From Erigeron canadensis (taxonomy: Eukaryota > Streptophyta > Magnoliopsida > Asterales > Asteraceae): a DNA stretch of 64,000 bases. Positions 22,791 through 34,597 of the stretch are shown piece by piece. The stretch spans positions 24,430,980 to 24,494,979 of the forward strand of contig NC_057765.1 in NCBI RefSeq assembly GCF_010389155.1, given 5' to 3'. The notes beneath the pieces are model-generated. The model made no database searches, had not been told where the DNA came from, and was given only the letters and a program-made list of their open reading frames with translations. Numbering within the stretch: position 1 is the stretch's first letter; each line of letters opens with the position of its first letter. Position numbers and translations under genes: made by a program.

Positions 22791-23524
22791 CTCCCTAGTA
22801 CATTTTAATATATTTAAATAAGATCAACTGATTTTTATAAAAGTGAATAGTTAAACTTGTTTATCTTCGAAACTGCACGTCGGCGTATTCCGTTGGATTT
22901 GATAGATATTTTCTCGAGAAAGCTTTTAACGTTGTCGACTTGTTTGCCAAGAAATGATAATTTGAAAGATTATGATGATGAAGAATATTTTGATGATGAA
23001 TTGGATAATCTCAAAGTGACCCCTATGAGAAAAAAAACCCAAGCATATTCGGAAAAAACTTGATGACAAAAATAAAGGACATGCTCTATCCAGGAAAATG
23101 CCAGATCAAGGACCATGTCCTTCGGACACGCACATGTGGTAGACCTATCGGTTCGAAAAAGTTCAAAAAAGTATGTCCGACTTGACCAAGACACCCCGAA
23201 ACACAGTGAGCACTCTTGAAAAGTCGAGGTCCGTGCAAAGGTCCTAACTTTATACAGAGGCAATGAGAGGGAGTCAACACCTAAATCAATCATGTATCAC
23301 CTTATTACTACTCGAACCGGTGGTCTGAATCATCATGGTTGGTATATTCAAAAAAGATTAAATGATTTATAAAACTTATATATTGTGGAAACTGCAAATC
23401 GTTGCATTCCGTTGAACCATCATTCTCAAAACAACACAAAACGATATATAGTGAGTACGTGTCATCTCAATCTCGTTTTGCGGACCTAGGCATTTAACAG
23501 CAAGAAGAAACACGAGTTGTTTAG
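22791..23524. other. Unrecognised region with a weak direct repeat
   Basis: Two diverged copies of GAAACTGCA..TCG..ATTCCGTTG at about 22868 and 23380 suggest an old duplication of about 0.5 kb. A 68-codon acidic ORF (22857-23063, with DDEEYFDDELDN) matches nothing I recognise. Confidence 0.35.
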
Positions 23525-24486
23525 AGCACCTAATCAATTTCGCATATTATCGGTCCCAAACACCAAATGTTTTTCGCGAAAGGTCACCAGAATCGAAAAT
23601 GTCCGGTCTGATGGAAATTATGGATTTTGAGCACTTTTTATTGTCTTGGGGTTAGTTGAAGACGAGTAATTCGAATGGGTTCAGAAAGAAATGTTGACCG
23701 AGTACGACAGCACGAAGAAAATCTATGACGAAACGTTTAGTGCGAACAAAGGGGGCCGACACATTGTGAGGTGTCAAGTGTCTTATCCACCGGGTGATTG
23801 TCCATAGAAAACTGGATGATGATACCAAATAGCCCTATTCTACATGCCAATAGGCTCGGTCTTATCATTAACTATATAAGCCTAGAAGGCTGCCAAATGG
23901 TGTTTCCTTTTTGGCGTGAGCCTAGAGACCTCTTGCGCAAATGGAAATCAGTTGCACTGGTAAATGGGAGTAGTCATTTTATCATGGTGCCATTGGATTA
24001 TTTCCTTGTAACTCTACCATGACAAAATGATTGCTCCCATTTACCAGTGCAATTGATATTGGTTATTGGCACAAGATGTCTCCCGCCTCCCGTCAAAAAG
24101 GAAACACTTTCTTACTGCATTGTAGGCTTATAAAATTAATGATAAGCCCGAGCCTATTGGCAAACAGAATAGGGCCATTCGGGATCACCATACAATATTC
24201 TCGGGGACAACTACCTTGTGGATAAGACGCTTGACACCTCACATATGTTCGGTACCCTTTGTTCGTACCAAACATTTCGTCATAGAACTTCTTATTGCTA
24301 TCGTACTAAGCCAGCATTTATTTTGGAACTCATTTGAAATACTCATTTTGATCTAGCCCAAGAGAACAACAAGTGCTCAGAATCCACAATTTCCATAAGG
24401 ACCGAACATTTTTGATTCAGGTGACGTAATTGCGAAAAACATCTGGTATCTGGGACCGATAATATGTGAAATCTAATTAGGGTGTT
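23525..24486. repeat. Long inverted repeat, about 465-bp arms, 27-nt loop
   Basis: The left arm 23525-23988 and right arm 24016-24486 are reverse complements along their whole length, with scattered mismatches and small indels (roughly four fifths identical by eye). Landmarks shared by both arms are CATATTATCGGTCCC, ATGTTTTTCGC, TCTATGACGAAA, GTGTTTCCTTTTTG and CACTGGTAAATGGGAG. Both arms read the same protein-like stretch in a matching frame (RCQ.SYP.G.CP, then ANRLGLIIN.ISL), so the arms look like an inverted duplication of a once-coding sequence whose family I cannot name. A transcript would form a long hairpin. It sits between a MULE-like pseudogene and a SINE. Confidence 0.85.
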
Positions 24487-24722
24487 AATCTGTCTGCGTA
24501 CCCTATCGATTGAAAAGGGTATTAAAGACGAAAATGAGTAATTTAATTTAATTTTCTAAATGAGAAGTTACCTTAACTTCAACCAACAAGGAGTTAGCCT
24601 ACTGGTTTTGAATTCAATATCTTGTACTCTTGTACTACATTTGACAGATGGGGATAGGGAAAGATTATAAATAAGGGTGTAATATCTTACGATAAAACTA
24701 TAACTAAAAGGAAATGAAGTTG

Positions 24723-25057
24723 TTATTGAGCTAAGCTCAATGGTTGAATGATCATCTTCCATTGCATTGAGGTCTTGTGTTCAAATCTTGAGTAGGACAT
24801 AAGAATTAAGTCCCTTTATGAGGGCTTGACTTGGGTATACTCAGGTTCAAGTCTGAGGGGGCAGGGTTTACTCCTATTAATCGTCGTGCCTTCGGGCGGA
24901 TTAATAGGGGGTTTTCCCCCATCGGGTATCTGAAATAGGCATTTCTACTTTGAGTGAGCTCTCTAGCGCGGACCTGGTTAAGACAACGTATGCTAGACCT
25001 CTCGCTGTCGAATCGCGACATGAAGTTTTCAACGAAATTCACCTTTTAAAAAAAAGA
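24723..25057 (+). mobile_element. tRNA-derived SINE
   Basis: About 335 bp. Pol III-type A box TAAGCTCAATGG (24732-24743) and B box GTTCAAATC (24779-24787) lie at tRNA-like spacing. A second B-like GGTTCAAGTCT lies at 24844. The body has ATTAATCGTCGTGCC and GTTTTCCCCCATCGGG, then an A-rich tail. A 13-bp direct repeat with one mismatch (GGAAATGAAGTTG at 24710-24722, GGAACTGAAGTTG at 25058-25070) flanks it. The 78-codon minus ORF across it is a by-product. Confidence 0.8.
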
Positions 25058-25308
25058 GGAACTGAAGTTGATCCGATATTATGTAACATCTAAGTGATAT
25101 GTATATTTTTAATTTATGTAAATAAATATATAATTAAAATTTTTATTTAATCTTTATTTTTATCTTTATATATACTAAAAGACAACTAACCTAATAGGTT
25201 ATTAACCAATTATAGCTTTTGATTTTATCAAATTCAAAATTGATAATGTCATTATTAATTTAATTATAAATTAAAAATTCTAATAATTATTATCCAAATA
25301 TATTAGTA

Positions 25309-26176
25309 TCTATAATATAACCAAAAGAGAAGGTTGGTAGTACACTTGACACCCCTAATCTCCCTCTTTAAGTCTAATTCCCCTCCTTATTAATTCTCTA
25401 TTTTTAATATTTATTAAATAAATGGCTAATTTTTTTAATATTTACATAAAAAAATAAAAACTTGGTTGAAGTCATGTTTTATGATAAACCATATAGAAAA
25501 GAACAAAATGTTCAGTTAATTGATCACACATGAAACATGATTTATATTTATTTTTTAACATATGAATAAAAATATTTTGTAAATAGAAACTACCAATAAA
25601 CTAAAACAGGATTGACATGTTCTTGAAATGACACGTAGCGTAATTTTTGATCGACATGTGTTCTTTTAATTTATTTATATTGTTAAATTAGCTTTTTTAG
25701 TTGTATATAAATTCAATTTCCTTAATAGACTTAGAACTAAACTCTAAATGGCTTATTTATACAAAAGATATTATTATAACCTTATTTAATTGATCGTTAA
25801 CTTTCTCATTAATAAATCGTCTCTTTTTCTCTCTCAATTTTTCAACTTCTATTACTTATATTAATTATAATAAGTTATTAACATGAAAATTTCAAAATTT
25901 TGAGTTTACGATCCAAAATTACATGGCTATTTGTCATCATCCGCTATGTTTACAAGTTCCGATTTTGATGTGGTTCTAAAAGTTTAAGGTGAATCCAAAA
26001 TTCTAACTAAACATATATTATATTTATCATTACTGTTTATTATCATTTAGCTCCGCACATCGATTTACTTTAACCACAATTCATTTCATACTCACAAATC
26101 ACGTATGAGGCATATTCAAATTTCTTTATGATATAATCTATATAGTTACCGTACATCGTACGTGTATTAGGACTAG
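25309..26176 (+). mobile_element. Non-autonomous Helitron
   Basis: The 5' end TCTATAATATAACC fits the plant Helitron start. The 3' end has a short hairpin CGTAC-ATC-GTACG at 26150-26162, then 14 nt ending in CTAG. The insertion lies between A (25308) and T (26177), as Helitrons require, with no target duplication. The 868-bp body is AT-rich and non-coding. The start region (AGGTTGGTAGTACACTTGAC) resembles the start of the Helitron ending at 39381. Confidence 0.7.
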
Positions 26177-27494
26177 TAATATCTATATTAATGCTTGTAA
26201 AAATAAATCTTACAAATTTACACTTTTTTGTTTTTTTATCAACAATTTATACTTTTTACCTTCACTAAATACTTAATTTATAATTATTTTAATATACACT
26301 TTTTTGTTTTTAATCACAAATTTACACTTTTAACCATTAATTATAATATAATAGATAAAAAATAATAACTGATATATATCGAATAGAATAATAGCTAATA
26401 TATAATCGATAGAATAATAGTTATTATACATCTTAATTATACGTTCAATCATATAGATATATAATAATTTACTAAAAAATAAATAAAATCTAATGTAAAT
26501 ATATTAAGATTTTAAAAGTAACTGTACTATTATCTTGTTTTTTGAAGTATTGATAAATGAACAGGTAAGCCAGTTTTATTAATATATTATTCATAAGATG
26601 TATTTATCTTAAAAGTTAACTGCAAATTTATTTATTAACATGGCAAAAAAATATATTGCTCAATCCATTATTCATTAATTCCGAACTTTGGACATCTACT
26701 TGAAAAAGGAGCATTCCGATTAATCTCAAACTTTCAAGTAAAATTCACCCACTCAATGTTTCTGTTATCTAAACATGCATGTAAGCTCAACTTTTTGGAT
26801 GAAACATCTTTCTTAATTTTTAATTACGTGCTTAACATCTTTAAGAATTATTTTTTGGCTATTTTTTTAAGTTAATAAGACTTTTTAGCTTGCATAGAGC
26901 TAAACTTTGATAATAATCTAATCCCTATAACAATGTAATCCCGTGTATCTGACACGAGTCTAAAATCTAATTAACATATAAAAATTATTAATATAATTAA
27001 AGTTTTATTAGTATACTCCTAAGTCCTATCATGTTCATCCATCTTTCTATTGCTCCAATTAAGTATTAAACAACTATAAAACATAATTATTTCACATGAC
27101 GTCATAAATAATTTTTTAATTAGAAGTGATAATTTATCTATTTTATTATCATCAAAAATTAATCCATTTTTTAAAATTTAAGACTGTAGAAAGTCTCATA
27201 ACATTTATAATATTTTTCTAATCTAATAATATTTATGAAAATTCTCTAATTTAATATAGTTATACATTTAAAAAATATACACTAACTATTATTAAATTAA
27301 ATTAATCACTGAATATATAAAATATATAACAAAATAACATCATATAAGTATTATTTGATATTTACTAACAACATTAAATATAATACACTCTTTTGTATAT
27401 CCTTTTTAAATATACTAATCATATATGAGTATTTATTAATATTTAACATATCTCTACTCCCTTATAAAGTAAAAGACCTTTTTTTTAAATATTT
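26177..27494. other. AT-rich intergenic DNA
   Basis: Very AT-rich with repeated ACTATTATTAAAT-like words. No gene, RNA or bounded element was recognised. Confidence 0.45.
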
Positions 27495-28692
27495 AGTAAT
27501 GTAACACGCATCGTTTAAAAATACGGATTTTCATAAATTTTCGCCTAACGGCGTTAAGAGATAGCGGAAACAACTTTAAAAGTCCAAACCAACAAAATCT
27601 GTTTGGTTCATCTATTAAATGGTGTTACTAGCAATATCATCAAAATAAGTTCAATTGGAAACCCACCGGTTGCCCAACATTAAACAACCGACAACATTGT
27701 CAATACAAGTCATTACTATCTAAACATAAAGCAAATGTTTAAAGCGAGAAGCCACTATGGGTAAACTATAGTCAGCTTCAAGATAATCTACCCATGCCCC
27801 AAATATTCTCACATCTACCTGCTCACGAATGTTGGAGCTGAGGGCACAACACATTTTAAAAGAGCAAGTGTTAGCTAACGAATTAGCTAAGTAAGATAAC
27901 ACATCATTAATAAAACATTTGTCCATTTAAACATTATATAAAAGTCATATGAAATCGTTAAGGCATATATCACATCAATGCATCACATCCATCCATAACA
28001 TATAATCGCATCAAATATCATCATAATAGGTTGAATCACCCTGGATGTGCCTAGTCATCTTTTACTTCACATATAACATATAAACATCATCGTATAGTGT
28101 GACATAAGTCACTTACATTAGGCGTGACATAAGTCACACATCACATGTAAGGTGTAAGTTTGTGTGTAGGCGGTCATAAGACCTAACAGGGAACCTCACA
28201 CCCGACTGGATAGATAAGCCTGACGGCGGTCCATCAATGTCGTTAAGGAATGACAAGCCAATCCAGGAGTAGTCTATATGTTCAAAGACATTGGTGGGTA
28301 ATCACGCCACCCAGAGATACTCATACCACTTAATTATGTTGCAAGGAGCCAACCAAGCAACCACATATACGCACCCACCTGGCAAGGGCAAGCACGAGTT
28401 AAGCTTAACACTTTCACATCAATTACGAGCTTGATTTACATCACATATAGTTTAGGTGTCCACGTCACCTGAACATCAAAGGGGGCGGTTCTAGGGCTAA
28501 AGAAGAAGAATGAATTTGATTTTGGGGCTAATGGTCTGATTAGTAACCTTTAATCACGTTTTTGAGTTACCACATATGTCAAAAATAGTCCCTAAACATC
28601 CTTATGGCTCATTTTAGGCTAAAATGACCTGTTGGGAATACATACAACACATCAAACACTTTAAGCACCTCTAAAGGCTTATAGAATATACC

Positions 28693-31244
28693 TGTAAGGG
28701 CTCGAAGTATTACGGAAATTATATAGCACAAGGTGGAATTATCGTAGAACATAAACTACATAAAAATTAAGGATTCGGATAATCCAAGCCAACATTTAAG
28801 GTGCAAGATACAAAGTAAACAAGAAGTCACGAATGAGAAGTAAAACGAGTCATTACAACTAATTTCATAAGTACTAAACTTAAAACCCTAAATGGACAAT
28901 GGATCACGGATCCATGGGTGTCCCAATCCAAGCTCTAGCAGAAACGACAAGTAGCCAATCAATACTCCAACTTCACATGGATACCTGAAAAGTGCACTAA
29001 ACAAAGTCAACACTAGGTTGGTGAGTTCGTAGTGATGGGTCACAAGGAGCCATCGATAATAATCACAATACATATAAGGAAGATCAAGCATACAAGTAGC
29101 CTTCACGTACCACACTATCAACCCATCAAGATTTCACGTTATAAACAAGCGTGTAATGGTAAACACATATAATGCCAATGCCAAATAGGAATTGTATGCA
29201 TGTCAATGTCATAATGCGTATGATATGCATGCCAAAGTTGTGATTCGTATGATATGTATGGCCATCTATGCAACGATACCCACATGTCATCATGACCAAT
29301 GTGGCATCTCAAAAATTCTTCGGCGTATATACGTCTATATACCCGATCAACACCGGTGCATACGTCTATACCCCCGGATGAACATTGTCTCAACAGACAA
29401 TCATCTCATCAAATGCATGCTTACGTACCCCGGGGAGCGAACAGCCCCGCACACGATTCCCCGCAAGGGTGCGAATGTTCTCGCTCACGTTTCCCATACA
29501 AGTGGGGCTACGTATATCTCAACAATAACCAACCAATGCAATCGCAAATGCATTTCCCCAAAAAGCCCCAAGCCTTGGTTTACCACAAAGACCAACATAC
29601 TAGCCAATAGCCATATCAAAGCTTAAGTGTGTTGCCTCTATCATAATTTCATCAATAATCATCCATCAATCCAACCATCTAATCAAACGATACATACATT
29701 CACTTAAGAGGGCTTGCTTTCAAAGAGTCCTTGATGTTTGTATACAGGGTCACCCGCAGCCTTCCCACCACATCTCAAACCTTTTGAAAGCAAAGTCGAC
29801 TTCCATGTATGTACATATATCCTAAATAACAACAATATTCCAAACATATGCATAATCCATCAAACAATCCATCAATCAATCCACAATTCAATCAACATTC
29901 GATCACACAATATTTAATCATAACGAGTGAAAATAAATTAAATAAAATCATCAACCATCAATAAATCAATCAAACAATTAAACACGTAAGGGTGCACTTT
30001 CCAGCCCGAATCTCAAGCGAGTAGGGAACTACGGAACTCACCTTGATTTAGCAACAACAAGTTAAGGTCAAGCTATGAATGTCCAACAATCCTCAAATGT
30101 CCACAACCTAACAATATATGTCACAATACAAGCCATGGTCAATACTAGTTAGACTATACCATGATTTCTTCAAGGGTGTTTTAGAAGTGATACAAGAGCA
30201 TTTAAACAACCAATGAAGAGTTTAGTTAAACATGGTTCAATGACTTAATTAGTACCAAAATTTGACATAAAATCAAAGTTCTTGGAATTGAGTTTTAATA
30301 ATTTTGTTGACCTTATAATGATGATATAAGACTAATAAACAAGTTTTGGATCATTGTGGACGATGTAGCGGATGATCCGGCGGATGGTCGGATGAACACG
30401 GATCATCCGACAGTTTATCAAGAGCGTCCGCAGATTTCAATGAATAAGAAAAATGGGTTTTGACCTAAAAATCAGCAACCTTAGAAGCCAAATCCGGTTA
30501 CCAAACTCTAACACAACCAAATTCAAGTATATTCACCCCATAAAAACATACCAATTCACAAACCCACTTCCGATTTATCAAGCTTTGATTTGAAACCCGT
30601 TTTTGACCAAAAACAACCATTTTACACTTGATTCGACCACAAATCGTTTAGATGTATTACAAGGAAGTATTCTACAATGTAAGAGGAACATTTTGAGCTA
30701 AAGATTACTTACCAATTTGTACCGGAGCTTCAAATTCGTTTTTGGAGCCTTAAAGTGGATAAACACTTAATTTAACCCAAATTACTTGAAGTTTGAAGAT
30801 TAGGAAATGATATTTAACTATTTTCTAACACTTTGATGTTTACTAGAGCCTTAGATTCGAAATTTATAGAAGAAAAGATTAGTGTGTTTTGTGTGTGTTC
30901 TTGAGATTGAGAAAGAAATGAGAGAGAGAGTGTGTGTATGTGTGTAAGAGAAAGAGATAAGAGGGAAATGAGAAAGAGAAAGGAGGGAGGGAGGGTTTTG
31001 TTCCCCCTTAACACTCTCGCAACTAGATCCAACTTCTCCCGAGCAATTATTCGTTTCATTACAACTTTTGACTTGAGACTCGTTCAAATATTTCATCGAC
31101 AAAATCAAACATATTCTGAAATTACGCTTCTAACGACTATTCACATGCTTATCTTTTCATTACAAATGTTTATTTACTTCAATTTAACAAATTTTCGTTT
31201 TACAAGTTCGCTAGCGTTGACCGGTCAAAATGGCGGATATTACA
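28693..31244 (-). mobile_element. Solo LTR nested in Ty3/gypsy LTR
   Basis: A 2552-bp unit starting TGTAAGGG and ending GATATTACA, flanked by an exact ATACC duplication at 28688-28692 and 31245-31249. The other LTR continues seamlessly on both sides, proving insertion. No primer site, purine tract or coding region is present, so it is a solo LTR. Orientation is inferred as minus: read that way it starts TGTAATATCCGCC and carries a CT-rich leader (plus 30905-30990) like other large LTRs here. Short ORFs inside it are not genes. Confidence 0.88.
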
Positions 31245-31340
31245 ATACCTTAAACACATTAGCACATCAATCATTAAGGCATTAAAGCCTTACACATTTA
31301 GCACATTAAACACATATAAGCATTAAATCATCAAAAGACT

Positions 31341-31424
31341 TAACGGAAACGTAATGTTGACTTAACGATTCAAGTCGACTGTTAACGGAAACGTAATGTT
31401 GACTTAACGATTCAAGTCGACTGT
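31341..31424. repeat. 42-bp tandem duplication in LTR
   Basis: Two near-identical units starting TAACGGAAACGTAATG at 31341 and 31383. The partner LTR has only one copy, so it arose after or during insertion. Confidence 0.9.
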
Positions 31425-31449
31425 TAATTGAAAAGTTCAGGATGTTAGA

Positions 31450-31465
31450 ATTACCTCCCCCTTAA
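31450..31465 (-). other. Polypurine tract (Ty3/gypsy)
   Basis: Minus strand CTTAAGGGGGAGGTAAT lies directly before the 3' LTR start. Confidence 0.75.
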
Positions 31466-31616
31466 GAGGATTCTGTCCTCGAAATCACTTCAGTATGAAA
31501 TAGGTGGGGATAGTTCTCCCGCATCACGGACTGAGTTTCCCAAGTTAAGCTCTCTCTCCACGAGTATGCTTCCATATTACTAGTACAAGATCAATGTTCT
31601 TCTTTCGAAGTCTCTT

Positions 31617-31868
31617 TTACTTTCGGCCAAGAATCTCGATCGATTCATCTTTAATCTTCTTCTTATCGACATAATGCTTTTGGCGATTATGAGCAACACA
31701 TAAGGCTTCTTTAGCAACATTCGCTTTATCAGCCGTTATTTGTCCAATTTCCGGTTCGGCAAGTTGCCTTTCACCCGGCTCCAACCAACAAATAGGCTTC
31801 AAATCAGCATACATCTTTTTTGCACCTGGATGAACGGAATATCGGGACCTATGGGCTTCCTCTAACAC
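31617..31868 (-). pseudogene. Gypsy integrase ends fused by deletion
   Basis: Starts with the integrase zinc-binding region (EEAHRSRYSVHPGAKKMYAD, LKPICWL), then jumps to a region normally after the core (EPEIGQITADKANVAKEAL, AHNRQKHYVDKK). The DDE catalytic core is missing. This is a non-functional fragment. Confidence 0.75.
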
Positions 31869-32067
31869 TATCTTTCGGTTGCCACCAAATAAAGGTACCC
31901 TAATTCGGCCTTTGTAAGTTTAAAGGCCACAACTATTCACTTCCATCACTTCGGTTCTTTTTACCAATACCTTCCTTGTTCACATTAGCATCCAAAAGAG
32001 CTCCAACCTGAGCTGACTTGATGAGTTCAAGCAGCTCAGATTCAACTCGAGTAACCATAGCATATTA

Positions 32068-33400
32068 CTAGTAGCTTGCCCTTTTTCTACTCAAAGCATC
32101 CGCCACCACGTTAGCTTTACCCGGATGGTATTTCATTTCACAATCATAATCCTTCAAAAGTTCCATCCATCGCCTTTGTCTCACATTCATTTCCTTATGT
32201 GAGAACACATATTGCAAACTCTTATGATCGGTGTACAAGGTACACTTAGTTCCATATAAGTAATGTCTCCACGACTTCAAAGCAAACACTACAACAGCCA
32301 ATTCTAAATCATGGGTCGGGTAGTTCTTTTCATGAGGCTTCAACTGACGTGAAACATAAGCTATAACATTGTCTCTTTGCATAAGAACACAACCCAAACC
32401 TGAAATAGAAGCATCACTATAAACAACAAGATCATCGGTACCTTCGGGTAAGGCAAGGATCAGAGCTTCACATAACTTTGTCTTTAACATTTGAAAGGCC
32501 TTTTCTTGAGCTTCACTCCACACAAACTTCATCCCTTTCTTTGTCAATTCGGTAATAGGCTTAGCTATATGAGGGAAATCTTGAATAATTCTCTGGAAAC
32601 ACGCTAAACCAAGAAAACTCTTGATCTCAGTAGGAGTCTTAGGCTACTCCCACTTCAATACGACTTCAATCTTGGAAGGGTCAACTTTAATTCCCTCTGA
32701 AGAAATAACGCGCCTAAGGAAATGAACTTCCTAAAGCCAGAATTCGCATGTGGAGAATTTGGCATAAAGCTTATTCTCTCTATGGACTTCAAGAACAACC
32801 CTTAAATGCTCACGATGTTCGGCTTCAATCTTTGAATATACCAAGATATCATCAATAAAACACTCACGAAATGATCCAAGAATGGGCGGCAAACATGATT
32901 CAAAAGATCCATAAAAGTAGCCGACACATTTGTCAAACCAAAAGGCATGACTAGAAACTCATAATGACCATACCGAGTACGGAAGGTTGTCTTAGTTACA
33001 CTTTTCTCCTCAAATTTTAATTGGTGTTACCCAGAACGTAAATTGATCTTGGAAAAGTAAGAAGTACCTTGCAATTGGTCAAAGAGATCCTCAATGCGAG
33101 GAAGAGGATATTTATTCTTAACCACTTGCTTATTAAGCTCTCAGTAATCAATACACATACGCATAGACCCATCTTTCTTATTTACAAACAAGATAGGAGC
33201 TCCCAAGGCGTGGAACCCGGATGAATAGAGCCTTATTACTTAATGATTGAATCAAGGATAATAGCTCCTTCATTTCTGTAGGAGCAAGACAAATAAAGTG
33301 CCTTGGCAACAGACCAGGCAAAGCTCAATAGAGAACTTAACCTCACGGCCGGAAGGAAGATCAAGGAGATCTTCTGGAAACGCGTCACAATATATGAACG
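32068..33400 (-). pseudogene. Gypsy reverse transcriptase-RNase H, decayed
   Basis: From right to left on the minus strand: DLPSGREVKFSIEL, then [63 protein letters not shown] and [12 protein letters not shown], then an open RNase H part at 32068-32547 with [33 protein letters not shown] and TDHKSL. At least half a dozen stops or frameshifts interrupt the reverse transcriptase. The YxDD site reads as Y, stop, DD, so it is inactive. Confidence 0.85.
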
Positions 33401-34583
33401 ATATCAATACTAGAAACGAAAGGTAAATTCAACCACACGGGCAAGAAAATATTATTTTATCGATAGAATAAACTTGAGAATCATTGTCAAGAAAATAACC
33501 TTTATACAAAACTTTATTAAGCGTTAATAGTGATAATACCATCTTCTACGTAAACTTACAATTTGATAGAACATAGAACAACATCAACATCTTTCAATTA
33601 CTCCATCGTCAAATTCAATTGATTCCTCCTAGCGTAGAAGGCAAATAGAATTAATAGGGAGGATCCAACTTCAATCTTGAGGAAGTTACCAAAGTATCCT
33701 TCATGAACTAATGCAACACTTGCATTACTAGTTAATCATCTTAGCATCAAATTCACCATGTAAGGAGACCTTGCATACATACTCAATGAACATTACCTTT
33801 ATTTCCTTTTCATAAGATTCATGCGATAAATACATTGGACTACCATCATACCTTAACTTATATATAGCACTTTAGTCACACCTTCGGCATTATCTATAGG
33901 GTATTCGCATATAACACATCAAAATGAAACAACAAATACAACTTTCATTGTCGTGAGTAAACAATTCCACACATCTCAGACATCCATATCACTAGAGTTA
34001 TAACACGGTGTTTACTCTCTACCCATAAAGGTATAATACATAGAAATTCCTCCAACTTCGTTACCTTGAGCAACGGTCAACACAAGCATGGATAGACAAA
34101 CACGCTTGTGTCGTGATACACTTGCAATTATGTTCCAGACCGTATTTGTATTTGTATCCTTTCACATGCATGTTTATTACCACAATTTGTGTATCGCCTT
34201 CCTTCCACCAATTCCATTCACATAATCTTTATCATCCATGCAATATCTCGAATCCATTTCAACCATTTCACATTTCACACATATTAAAGCACACGTTTAT
34301 CAAATTCATTTGGGGAAATGGCACGTTAACTCAGGAACCATCTATAATAGCATTAGAATAATTTGGCGACGGAGAAGTGAGAAACAGAAGAATAAAGGCT
34401 ATATTAACATATCATCAATCAATCATCATATAGCCTTAGTCCTATACTCTCACTCATCCCAACCCGCCCTAAAAACATCTCATCTTAAAGCTAAAGCTTA
34501 ACTACTTAAGCCTAGCAAGTTTGATCTTAGGGTTTAAGTCCAAATCCTATGGTCTTATAGTCATTAGTTCACTTAAACCATTT
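33401..34583 (-). other. Gypsy 5' interior, gag not recognisable
   Basis: Lies between reverse transcriptase and primer site. A trace of protease-side coding (GDVDVVL) near 33600 is all I can read; the capsid gene is absent or beyond recognition. Confidence 0.5.
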
Positions 34584-34594
34584 CACTGATACCA
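34584..34594 (-). other. tRNA-Met primer binding site (gypsy)
   Basis: Minus strand TGGTATCAGTG, three nt inside the right LTR. It differs slightly from TGGTATCAGAG. Confidence 0.8.
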
Positions 34595-34597
34595 ACT

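Larger units (their letters stand above)
27500..31449 (-). repeat. Ty3/gypsy 3' LTR, interrupted
   Basis: Aligns with the right LTR in three blocks. It lacks the part equivalent to about 35565-36880 of the partner (break near 28486) and carries a 2.55-kb solo LTR at 28693-31244. It ends GGATGTTAGA, a mutated form of GGATGTTACA. Confidence 0.85.

Noticed and set aside
22857..23063. Acidic 68-codon ORF as a gene
   Set aside because: No family, no splice or promoter context, and it lies in a region with an old duplication next to transposase debris.
24723..24790. A possible tRNA gene from A and B boxes
   Set aside because: No cloverleaf with a proper acceptor stem could be read; the 13-bp target duplication and A-rich tail show a SINE.
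29139..31285. Several 80-140 codon ORFs
   Set aside because: All lie within the nested solo LTR; they differ in frame, have simple-sequence parts and match nothing.
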